Shown here: positions 1 through 7,386 of the stretch, piece by piece | Numbering within the stretch: the stretch's first letter is position 1 | Layout: every line of letters begins with the position of its first letter | NCBI GenBank assembly: GCA_034438135.1 | Contig: DAOTTL010000489.1 | Location: 5,696 to 69,695, forward strand | DNA: 64,000 bases | Origin: Paraktedonobacter sp034438135 | GTDB lineage: Bacteria > Chloroflexota > Ktedonobacteria > Ktedonobacterales > Ktedonobacteraceae | Reading direction: 5' to 3' | Position numbers and translations under genes: made by a program | Notes under the pieces: model-generated | What the model was told of the DNA's origin: nothing | Database searches by the model: none | Seen by the model: only the letters and a program-made list of their open reading frames with translations

Positions 1-1
1 T

Positions 2-667
2 CAAACCCTTAGTGCCTGCTTCATTGAGAAGGAGAAGGAACTCGAAGCGAGAGTCCCCAGGCCAACGTCTTCAAGCACGAAGGAGGAAGAAGGGGAGAAG
101 GAATCCGAACTCAATCTGAGCAGAGTGTTTCCAGCCACCTACGATGAGGAGGTCAAATCGATCTTGTCTGCTGACCTGAACAGCTTCATGACTGAAAAAG
201 GCCCCTTTTTCGTTTTCAGTGGCATCGGAAGTGAAAATGCGAGCGGTGAAGAAGCTCGGCTGGCGCAACAGCAATGCCCTCAAGGTCTCATCCCGTATTG
301 TGACAGACATAACCTCGCCTTGCGCATACTCTTGATTGATTTAGGATTTTCTCGCACGACAAAGCCGCAAATCTATAGCCAGGGCGGCAGTAGCCAGGGC
401 ATCGCATGGGAAGAGAGATCACCTGCTGCCAATGAAAAGATTCGGCATTACCAATACGGTACCACTCCTCATTTTCTCACCGTCTATTGCACCAATGTGC
501 TCAAGGAAGAATTTGATGGGATGTCGGAGACACTGACAGGTGTGAATCTTGAAGAGTTTAAAAAAGAAATTACCAGGAAGGGTGGTCAGGTTCTCCTCGG
601 TAATTTCTTTGACAGGACGGAACCAGCTGTGCTCTGTAACTCTATCGAGCTAGAAGAGATCCTCTAG
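2..667 (+). CDS. Hypothetical protein, 5' end cut by window edge
   Basis: The reading frame is open from the left edge to a TAG at 665-667, so the gene almost certainly starts outside the window. A GTG at 125 is the first in-window start-type codon giving a plausible protein, but it has no clear ribosome binding site and the codons before it are also open. The upstream part is rich in Glu and Lys (a run such as STKEEEGEKESE), like a charged linker. The rest is a soluble, globular-looking sequence with no signal peptide, membrane segment or motif that I recognise. No function is assigned. The next gene on this strand starts nearly 400 bases later, so they are probably not one operon. Confidence 0.55.
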   Translation, partial: QTLSACFIEKEKELEARVPRPTSSSTKEEEGEKESELNLSRVFPATYDEEVKSILSADLNSFMTEKGPFFVFSGIGSENASGEEARLAQQQCPQGLIPYCDRHNLALRILLIDLGFSRTTKPQIYSQGGSSQGIAWEERSPAANEKIRHYQYGTTPHFLTVYCTNVLKEEFDGMSETLTGVNLEEFKKEITRKGGQVLLGNFFDRTEPAVLCNSIELEEIL

Positions 668-1053
668 CCGCTGTATAGCAGTCACTCAGGCTCGGTCTTC
701 TCTCTGGCGTTCCCGTTCCACCTGGTGCAAGAAGCCAGGAAAAAAGAACTCTTGGAGCAAGAGGTTAAACCTCTGATAGAGCATTTCCTGCTTGTGTGAG
801 AGCAATTTGGTGTATCTCCCTTCCAAGAGTAAAGAGCTTACCACCAACTTTGCGTCAGAACCCGCAAAACAATGTTAAAGAAACTGAGTTTTTGTTCTCT
901 ATTTGATGGAGGACCATGAGGCCACTCTTTTGTTCCCCAAACATCTCAACGAGGAATATCCAGGGAATGTGACGCGCTTTTGCCTTTCCATAGAGCAGCA
1001 TATATACTTCCATGAGGACGACGTTGGGGAACAAAAAGAAAATGAGAGGAGCA
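668..1053. other. Intergenic region with no supported gene
   Basis: About 385 bases between an unknown gene and a LuxR-type regulator. Short open frames on both strands have no ribosome binding site and no recognisable protein. It presumably holds the regulator's promoter, but I could not pick out convincing -35/-10 boxes. Confidence 0.4.
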
Positions 1054-2589
1054 ATGCCAAAGATAGCCCGCTTCACGCTTTTCTGGTCAGCAGAACACGA
1101 CCTTTATTGGCTTTACGAACACGACCATCTTCTGCTTGAGGCCGATAGTGCCTCCTGGTTTACCTGGCTGACCACCCATACCTCCTTCTCTTTTCGTGGA
1201 CGAGATGGCCATTGCAATCTTCTCAAAGAAACACGGAAAAAGAGCGACGCAGGATACTGGTATGCCTATCAACGACAAGGGACACGGGTCGCAAAACGCT
1301 ATGTGGGCCGTAGCGTCGAGTTATCCACAGCCCGCTTAGAAGAAATCGCAAGGGCATTTCAACAAACACAAGCACTTGAGGTAAACAACCAGCATGAGCG
1401 CGAAGGGGCGCTCGCTGCAAGCATTGAACTGACTCTGCAAGCAGAGAACGCGGAGCACGCGGCTGCCATGATCGACAACTATTTGATCGGGCGAGATTGC
1501 GCAGACATGCACGACCTCTCCATGTTGCGGCGCTGGCTGGCGCAATTGCCTGCTAACATCCTCTGCCGGTATCCGCTACTCTGTCTTCACTACGCGCATG
1601 TACTCTCGGTGAACGTTGAACCGGAACAGCCACCAACCAGCACGCTTGAACAGGTTGGCTCGCTGTTGCAAATAGCTGATACTCGTTGGCGAGCTGGGGG
1701 GAATCTCGCTCGTCTTGGTGAAGTCTACGCCTTTCGTGCGTACCTGGCGATGCGACAAAACATGCAAGAGCAGTCTGTGGCCTATGCTGCTCAGGCATTA
1801 CGTTGGCTATCTCTAGAGTCTCAACATTGGCGCGGAGTTTGCCTCAACCTGCTGGGGGCAAGAGCATTATCGTGTGGGCAACTCACCCAGGCCACGGCAC
1901 TCCTCCAGGAAGCGCTCACCATCTGGGCAAACCTGCATCATCCTCATGGGGCACGGAGTTGTCTACTGCTATTGGCAACAGTCTATTGCGAACAAGGCGT
2001 GTTACCACACGCGGCAGCCTGTTATCGGCGCGTGATCCAGGAAGCCAGGGAGGTAGGAGATCGCGAGGATCTTATCCCAGCCTTGCTCGGTCTGGCGCAA
2101 ACCTCCTACCAAGGGAACGATATGGAGGCTGCGGAACAGGTTGCTCAGGAGGCATGGGAAGCGAGTGAACAGTGGAGAAATCAGGAGTTGTTGTTGCGCT
2201 CAGCGTCCACACTGGTCCAGATCTGGTCTCTGCGCGGACCCAAAACGTTCGTTCAGCAACGGCTCACCGCCTTACAGGCTCGCGTCTCCGCTCGTCCAGA
2301 ACTGTTTACCTCCCTCCAGCCTCTCTTCCAGACTTTTGGGTTAGATCGAGAAGCTCGAAGCCGCGTAATGGCAAAATTGGAGCCACTTTCACGCCAGGAA
2401 CAACGAGTGTTACGCCTCCTTGTCGCCGAACTTTCCTATCCAGAAATTGCTCGTGAGCTGGTCGTCTCCATCAATACGGTGAAAACGCAAGTAAAGAGCA
2501 TCTATCGCAAACTCAACGTACATAGCCGCCGAGAAGCGCAAGCTGTCGTGCAACAGCGGCACCTTTTCTCAACAGAGAACCAGCCGTAG
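1054..2589 (+). CDS. LuxR-type transcriptional regulator lacking the STAND ATPase domain
   Basis: The N-terminal roughly 95 residues (MPKIAR, then FWSAEHDLYWLYEHDH and YWYAYQRQG motifs) match the leading domain of the long MalT-like LuxR proteins common in Ktedonobacteria. The middle is TPR-like helical repeat. The last about 65 residues are a LuxR/GerE helix-turn-helix (LSRQEQRVLRLL, SYPEIARELVVSINTVKTQV, KLNVHSRREA), so the protein should bind DNA. In the usual 900-1000-residue members an NTPase with a Walker A P-loop lies between the first domain and the TPRs. Here no P-loop is present, and the sequence passes from the N-terminal domain straight to the post-ATPase segment (MLRRWLAQLPANILCRYPLL). 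The start at 1054 is chosen because family members begin near MPK; in-frame ATGs at 1012 and 1042 are alternatives. Function as a regulator is probable; target and signal are unknown. Confidence 0.85.
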   Translation: MPKIARFTLFWSAEHDLYWLYEHDHLLLEADSASWFTWLTTHTSFSFRGRDGHCNLLKETRKKSDAGYWYAYQRQGTRVAKRYVGRSVELSTARLEEIARAFQQTQALEVNNQHEREGALAASIELTLQAENAEHAAAMIDNYLIGRDCADMHDLSMLRRWLAQLPANILCRYPLLCLHYAHVLSVNVEPEQPPTSTLEQVGSLLQIADTRWRAGGNLARLGEVYAFRAYLAMRQNMQEQSVAYAAQALRWLSLESQHWRGVCLNLLGARALSCGQLTQATALLQEALTIWANLHHPHGARSCLLLLATVYCEQGVLPHAAACYRRVIQEAREVGDREDLIPALLGLAQTSYQGNDMEAAEQVAQEAWEASEQWRNQELLLRSASTLVQIWSLRGPKTFVQQRLTALQARVSARPELFTSLQPLFQTFGLDREARSRVMAKLEPLSRQEQRVLRLLVAELSYPEIARELVVSINTVKTQVKSIYRKLNVHSRREAQAVVQQRHLFSTENQP

Positions 2590-2697
2590 GCCTGGAGCTG
2601 CATTCTTTAAAAATCACGAGAGCAGGTGATGCGCTTTCACCCTCCCATGCTCTATATTGCCTTCCAGACAATGTATCTACTTCTGTTTGGAGGACAC

Positions 2698-4404
2698 ATG
2701 ATAAGCGATTTTTCTTCACGAAAACACGACGACGATGTGCCGGTCCTGATTGTTGGAGGAAGCGTCGTTGGCCTCTCAATGGCGCTTTTTCTGGCACAGC
2801 ACGGCATTCCTGCACTCCTGGTTGAGCGCCATGCCACAACATCAATCCATGCACGAGCAGGTGGCTTCAACACCCGAACGATGGAACTCTTTCGCCAGGT
2901 CGGGAGCGAGTCCGCTATCTTTGAACAAGAAACGCCACCGGAACACCTCGGCGAAATGGGCTTGCGCGTAGAAAGCCTGACGGGAAAGATGCTCGACAAC
3001 ACCGAAGCTCTAGCTCACCGACAGACCAGCGTCATCAATCCATTTGCAAGTTCCACACGAACAGCGATGATTGGGCAGAATAAGTTGGAGCCGATATTAC
3101 GGAAGCATGCACGTGATCTCGGCAGTGATATCCGCTTTGGTACGGAGTTGGTGCATTTTGAACAACATGCTGGAGGCATCAAAGCGTTGATCCGTGAGCG
3201 AGCCACCGGAGAGGAACTCTGTATCCATGCACGCTATCTGGTGGCCGCAGATGGCAATAGGAGTGCTATTCGGCAACAGCTTGGCATCGGCTCATATGGC
3301 TATGGGACGCTGGGACAATGGGTCAGCATCCTGTTCCAAACAGATCTCAGCGAAGCACTTCAGGGACGAAGGGTGACGCTCTGTTTTATCAATAATGCGA
3401 CGCTCGATGGCATTATGGGACAATCTGGCGAAGCGCGAGATCGCTGGGCGCTGTTCGCCAATCTCAAACCCAGACCCGGCGAGCGTCTCGACGCCCCATC
3501 AGAGGCATATTGTCTTGACCTTGTACGCGCGGCAATTGGCATTCCTGACCAGCCCGTTACGATTGTGAGTACACTTCCCTGGGAACTTGCTTCACGCGTT
3601 GCAGAACGCTATCAACAGGGACATGTCTTTCTGGTTGGTGATGCAGCGCATGTGATGACAACGATGGGAGCATTTGGAGCCAATACTGGTATTGCCGATG
3701 CCCATAATCTGGCCTGGAAGCTGGCCCTCGTGCTCAAAAAAAAGGCTCATGAGAATCTGCTGGCAACCTACGGTCAGGAACGGCAACCCGCTGCGGATCT
3801 CGCCGTGAGCGTATCCACCGGTTTATATGCCTATCGTTTGCCACACCATGAACAGAGAGAAGCCATTACGCGGAGCGCTGCTGAACTGCTGATGCGCGTC
3901 CGCAAACGTCCTGACGGACCTCAACCAACAGCCTTCAGTGTGATGTATGGCTATCGCTATCGCTCTGCTGCTGTCTCTCATGAGAACACCGAGGATGCTC
4001 TTTTTGAAAATGAGCCGTCGGGGTGCCCTGGCACGCGTGCTCCCCATGTCTGGTTAAGCCACAATGGCAAGCAGGTTTCTACGCTCGATCTCTATGGAAG
4101 CCATTTCGTCTTGCTGACAGGTCCCGCTGGACAATGTTGGCATGATCTATTTGTAAATGCTGCAATTCGATTGGGATTATCCGTAGAGAGGTACAGTATT
4201 GGGAAAGATCAGCCGTATCGGGATAACGAGGGCAGCTTTCTTGCAAGCTATGGGATAAGCGACTCAGGTGCTATCCTGGTGCGACCCGATGGCTTTATCG
4301 CCTGGCGAGCGCAAAACGCCACAACTCAACCGATAAAGTCTGATGAAATTTTCCTTGATCTATCAAGGTTGCTCGGATATGCTTCCCCTCTTTCTGCGCT
4401 ATGA
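2698..4404 (+). CDS. FAD-dependent aromatic-ring monooxygenase (PheA/TfdB-type)
   Basis: A flavoprotein hydroxylase of the FAD_binding_3 family, about 568 residues. It has an N-terminal Rossmann dinucleotide motif (VLIVGGSVVGLSMALFLAQH), the conserved DG segment (YLVAADGNRSAIRQQLG), and the FAD ribose-binding GD motif (VFLVGDAAHVMTTMGAFGAN). The C-terminal about 120 residues resemble the thioredoxin-like tail of phenol hydroxylase-type enzymes. Such enzymes use NAD(P)H and O2 to hydroxylate phenolic or polyketide-like aromatics; the substrate cannot be read from sequence. The ATG at 2698 has a strong GGAGGA four to five bases upstream and places the Rossmann fold near the N-terminus. A longer GTG start at 2626 is much less likely. 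It converges on the tetR-type gene that follows, which may regulate it or the divergent small gene. Confidence 0.9.
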   Translation: MISDFSSRKHDDDVPVLIVGGSVVGLSMALFLAQHGIPALLVERHATTSIHARAGGFNTRTMELFRQVGSESAIFEQETPPEHLGEMGLRVESLTGKMLDNTEALAHRQTSVINPFASSTRTAMIGQNKLEPILRKHARDLGSDIRFGTELVHFEQHAGGIKALIRERATGEELCIHARYLVAADGNRSAIRQQLGIGSYGYGTLGQWVSILFQTDLSEALQGRRVTLCFINNATLDGIMGQSGEARDRWALFANLKPRPGERLDAPSEAYCLDLVRAAIGIPDQPVTIVSTLPWELASRVAERYQQGHVFLVGDAAHVMTTMGAFGANTGIADAHNLAWKLALVLKKKAHENLLATYGQERQPAADLAVSVSTGLYAYRLPHHEQREAITRSAAELLMRVRKRPDGPQPTAFSVMYGYRYRSAAVSHENTEDALFENEPSGCPGTRAPHVWLSHNGKQVSTLDLYGSHFVLLTGPAGQCWHDLFVNAAIRLGLSVERYSIGKDQPYRDNEGSFLASYGISDSGAILVRPDGFIAWRAQNATTQPIKSDEIFLDLSRLLGYASPLSAL

Positions 4405-4507
4405 CGGTCCTCGCTTCTCCGAGGGAAAAATCGGGCAGGATGTAATCTCAATACAGGAAAGGGCAGGTTGCACTCGTCGCCAGGCTCTTTGGAGTTGTCG
4501 TTTCGCC

Positions 4508-5131
4508 TCAACAATCAGAAACCCTCCCTTCCTCATATTGCCTCCCTTTCATTTCTTGCAACACAGCCTCAGCGACGATGCCTTTGAGCTGGTCGAGGGA
4601 CGCTCGGATAAGGTGCGACAGATCTTGTTCATCAGGTTCGCTGATCCAGCGGTCATACGCTGTTTTGAGCGTGATGAAGCCGACTGCTGCGGCAAGGCTC
4701 GCGGCAAGGTCAGTCACGCCGCGTCTTCGCAACGCCTTGGCCATGGCAGAGGTAAAGAATGTGCCTTTCAGCAGTTCGCGTTCTTGCAGCCCCTGGTTTG
4801 CGGCAATCACCGTCTGACGCTGCCGGACGAGTTTATGACGCTCCTGGAAGAACAGAGGAACACTGGTCTCAAGGGCTGCGGTGACTGCATCGAGCGGCGC
4901 GGCGGAAGCCGGTGCGTTGGTGATAGCACTCGCGCAGATCTCCTCCAACATTGTCTGATCCCCGAACAGTACCTCGCGCTTATCGGCGAAGTAGCGGCAG
5001 AAGGTCCGCTCGGTGCGGCCAGCTCGTTCAGCGATCTCTGCGACCGTCGTCTGCTCAAACCCGCGTTCCTGATACAGGTCCAGAGCAGCCTGCTCCAGTC
5101 GGCCCCTGGCATTGGGTTCCCAGCGGCTCAT
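4508..5131 (-). CDS. TetR-family transcriptional regulator
   Basis: A 207-residue TetR repressor. The N-terminal helix-turn-helix is clear (ALDLYQERGFEQTTVAEIAE, then AGRTERTFCRYFADKREVLF), followed by an all-helical ligand-binding and dimerisation domain. The start at 5131 is chosen because AAGGAGG lies eight to nine bases upstream; a frame extension to 5209 would translate through the promoter and operator. A near-consensus promoter and a 17-bp palindrome lie directly upstream, so the gene is probably autorepressed. The gene is convergent with the FAD monooxygenase and divergent from the small protein at 5350. Ligand unknown. Confidence 0.92.
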   Translation of the reverse strand: MSRWEPNARGRLEQAALDLYQERGFEQTTVAEIAERAGRTERTFCRYFADKREVLFGDQTMLEEICASAITNAPASAAPLDAVTAALETSVPLFFQERHKLVRQRQTVIAANQGLQERELLKGTFFTSAMAKALRRRGVTDLAASLAAAVGFITLKTAYDRWISEPDEQDLSHLIRASLDQLKGIVAEAVLQEMKGRQYEEGRVSDC

Positions 5132-5173
5132 ACGTTCAACACCTCCTTCATGACAGTCATTGACATCACTTCT

Positions 5174-5202
5174 ATTATAGAGTATCATAGACATGTCAGC
5201 AA
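5174..5202 (-). promoter_or_regulatory. Promoter of the tetR-type gene
   Basis: On the minus strand a TTGCTG (-35, 5202-5197), a 17-base spacer and a perfect TATAAT (-10, 5179-5174) precede the regulator by about 40 bases. The -35 box lies inside the palindrome at 5193-5209, the expected arrangement for autorepression. Confidence 0.7.
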
Positions 5203-5209
5203 CTGACAT
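5193..5209. promoter_or_regulatory. Palindromic operator, probable TetR binding site
   Basis: A perfect inverted repeat, ATGTCAG-CAA-CTGACAT, 17 bp. It overlaps the -35 box of the tetR-type gene and lies in the divergent intergenic region shared with the gene at 5350. Further TGACA half-site-like words occur at 5151, 5161 and 5284. Size and position are typical of TetR operators; binding is inferred. Confidence 0.65.
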
Positions 5210-5349
5210 TGCTTTTTCGCTTTACCGAGAGTGATCTGTGGCATTTGGCAGCTATCTTCAATGCCCGATCTAGCTACAATGGTTGACATTACACTGCTAT
5301 CAGGATTCGGCCAGGATTTCGCTGGCACCATTGAGAAGGAGTACACAAG

Positions 5350-5604
5350 ATGCGTTATATGATCAATTTTACATTTATTCCAGACCGCCAATCAGAAATT
5401 CAGGCAGTCCTTCCAGAGGAGTTGGCACATATCAACCTGTTGCGAGAGCGTGATATCATCGAAGAAATTTACCTCATTTCCGATAGGAGTGGCGGTTGGA
5501 TTGTCATGAAGGGCGAGTCGAAGGAAGAGATACAAAAGACGTTGGAGGCATTCCCCCTCTATCCACATATAGCGCCGGAACCGGAAATTGTAACGCTCAG
5601 ATAG
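5350..5604 (+). CDS. Small dimeric alpha-beta-barrel protein (YCII / muconolactone isomerase-like)
   Basis: An 84-residue protein, MRYMINFTFIP at the N-terminus and an alternating strand-helix pattern (WIVMKGESKEEIQKTLEAFP, then YPHIAPEPEIVTL). This is the pattern of small ferredoxin-like barrel proteins such as YCII and muconolactone delta-isomerase relatives. AAGGAG lies about nine bases before the ATG. It is divergent from the TetR gene across the palindromic operator, so it is the best candidate for TetR control. Members act as small isomerases, hydrolase-like enzymes or ligand binders on aromatic-derived compounds, and the aromatic monooxygenase nearby would fit that. The specific reaction is not determined. 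Confidence 0.75.
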   Translation: MRYMINFTFIPDRQSEIQAVLPEELAHINLLRERDIIEEIYLISDRSGGWIVMKGESKEEIQKTLEAFPLYPHIAPEPEIVTLR

Positions 5605-5703
5605 GTATCTCAAAAGGCAAACCAGCATCAATCAATACCTTTTTAAAGAGCCTGAGCAGGTCTCGACATATCCGTAGTGGGAGGTCTCGAAAGATCGAAA
5701 TGA

Positions 5704-5744
5704 GATGCAGGACGGACCTGGCGCAACCCGGTTCGTTCTGCATC
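5704..5744 (+). terminator. Stem-loop between convergent genes (strand-biased)
   Basis: A 15-bp stem (5704-5718 with 5730-5744) and an 11-base loop. Two positions are G opposite T, so the stem is continuous as RNA from the plus strand (G-U) but has A-C mismatches in minus-strand RNA. That favours a role for transcripts of the small gene ending at 5604. There is no following T-run, so intrinsic termination is uncertain. Confidence 0.4.
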
Positions 5745-5810
5745 TGCTTCTTATGGGGGATCAAAAAAATTGGAAGCAGAAAGTGCCTGCCTCGCGGCAA
5801 CCCTGCCTGC

Positions 5811-7013
5811 TTAATCCTTCCAGGGAACCGAAAAGGTCCGGTTATAGGAAGCAGAACTCAGAACAAAAATCAATTGGTCGCTCTGGTCTCGTCCGCTCTG
5901 GATATACACGATAACCTGGTAGGAACTCCCTGAACTACCCTCTCCCGCGCCCGGGCTAAATTTGGCGGGCAAGTTTGTGCTGCTCACCGTCCAGTTCAGA
6001 TTACCGGGCACGGTACTGAACAGGACGATATTCAGCGTACAACGATAGCCCGAGTCAATCACGCAGTTCGCTGGCTTTAAACTGGCCGGAGTAATGGTCA
6101 GCATCAATACAGGAGGGTCCACAATCGAAGTTGGCGTCGGAACCACCGGTCGGGTGGTCGGAGTAGACACAATCTGAGTGGTCGCGACAGCTCTAGGAGT
6201 AGATTTCAGCACAAGTCGGGCCGGAACGGTGGCCTTTGGAGTTGGCGGAACTTGCACCAGGGCCTGCACGCCTGGCACTGATATATATAACTGGTTATAC
6301 GAGAAGCCCACAAAACAAAGCACCGCGATAACCAGTGAAATCAATGCAATGCTGGTACTGCGCCAACGAAAAAATCGCAGGATCGACCGTTTTGGTGACT
6401 TTGGAAGTAACGGCAAAGGCGCGGATGGCGTATCCATCGGTGGCATCGGCGGAGGCGAGTACAACTCGTTTTTCTTAAGCCATTCGCGCAGCGCTTCTGC
6501 ATTTGGATGCCCGACATGTTCAAACACATTCAGGCTGGCTTCGCCCAGTTGTTGCGCTTCTGTGCGTTGCCCACGTATCGCTCGTACATACGCATCTTCC
6601 CACAGCATATAAGCTTGCTGGTCATAGGCCGCGCTCTGTAATATGTATGCAAATGTGTCTTCTCTAAGAGGCTTGGAAGGGGTGTCAGGTTGAAGCAGCA
6701 TGCTACTCGGCAAATCTGCCCTTGACCAATCTTGATTCTCTTGTAAAGAAGTAGAAATGCCCCCCGACGGGCGTGAAGAGGGCACCTGTTGCACTCTCTC
6801 AGCGGACCGAACTTCTGCATCAAGCAACCCTAACTCTTCGGCATTCTTGTCGAAGAGTGTGCAGAGTCGCTCACGGAAATAGGGTGTCGGTGAAAAAAGC
6901 CCCCGCTCCCAACGACTGACCGTCGTTGCATCTGTACCAATCTGCTCAGCTACTTTGGCCTGGGACCAGCCTCGTAGTTCACGTACATGTTTTAAACGAC
7001 GATTCGGTGTCAT
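5811..7013 (-). CDS. Membrane-anchored XRE-family regulator with extracytoplasmic domain
   Basis: A 400-residue protein. Residues about 5-60 form a Cro/CI-type helix-turn-helix (LRGWSQAKVAEQIGTDATTV, SRWERG). A helical middle part is followed by a single membrane segment at about residues 225-245 (SIALISLVIAVLCFVGFSYN). A Pro/Thr/Val-rich stalk then leads to a roughly 100-residue beta-rich C-terminal domain with a Cys pair (LMLTITPASLKPANCVIDSG), probably outside the cell. The topology suggests a one-component sensor that binds DNA inside and a ligand outside. The next gene downstream on the same strand is a secreted GH6 cellulase. A consensus promoter lies about 180 bases upstream. Ligand and targets are not visible from sequence. 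Confidence 0.85.
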   Translation of the reverse strand: MTPNRRLKHVRELRGWSQAKVAEQIGTDATTVSRWERGLFSPTPYFRERLCTLFDKNAEELGLLDAEVRSAERVQQVPSSRPSGGISTSLQENQDWSRADLPSSMLLQPDTPSKPLREDTFAYILQSAAYDQQAYMLWEDAYVRAIRGQRTEAQQLGEASLNVFEHVGHPNAEALREWLKKNELYSPPPMPPMDTPSAPLPLLPKSPKRSILRFFRWRSTSIALISLVIAVLCFVGFSYNQLYISVPGVQALVQVPPTPKATVPARLVLKSTPRAVATTQIVSTPTTRPVVPTPTSIVDPPVLMLTITPASLKPANCVIDSGYRCTLNIVLFSTVPGNLNWTVSSTNLPAKFSPGAGEGSSGSSYQVIVYIQSGRDQSDQLIFVLSSASYNRTFSVPWKD

Positions 7014-7191
7014 ACTTTGTTCTCCAACTCACTTCGTTGTACTGACGGATTTGTAGCATCCTGCCCTCAAAATCTCATACAGAGGAGTGTCACAAAGGTT
7101 CCGTATTGTATTAAAATCCACTGTTCAAAGAGCAAAGTTTGTATTTCACACATTGCTCATCCATTACTAAAAAAGCCGTTTTACTACTAAA

Positions 7192-7220
7192 AATATACAA
7201 AAAAAACGTTTTCTTGTCAA
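7192..7220 (-). promoter_or_regulatory. Consensus promoter for the XRE regulator
   Basis: On the minus strand a perfect TTGACA (7220-7215), a 17-base spacer and TATATT (7197-7192). Transcription would start near 7185 and leave a leader of about 170 bases before the start codon at 7013. Confidence 0.75.
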
Positions 7221-7295
7221 GTAGCTGGCAGGATATTTTTTACTGGCCGGTTTTTGGGGTAGCTGGAGGGGGCACTAGAGTTGGGACACAATGGT

Positions 7296-7328
7296 CCCTG
7301 CCATGGCCATTTTCAGGCCACGGCAGGG
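7296..7328 (-). terminator. Stem-loop downstream of the GH6 gene
   Basis: A 13-bp stem (7296-7308 with 7316-7328) with a 7-base loop. The one non-Watson-Crick position is G-U in minus-strand RNA and A-C in plus-strand RNA, so the structure suits transcripts of the cellulase gene ending at 7387. No U-tract follows. Confidence 0.5.
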
Positions 7329-7386
7329 AGAGTGAGCAGCAGATTGCTCACGCAGACACTCCACCAGGATGGTGAATATCAGCGGT

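Noticed and set aside
4343..5206. Long plus-strand frame opposite the TetR gene
   Set aside because: The minus strand encodes a well-formed TetR protein with promoter and binding site; the plus frame is its shadow.
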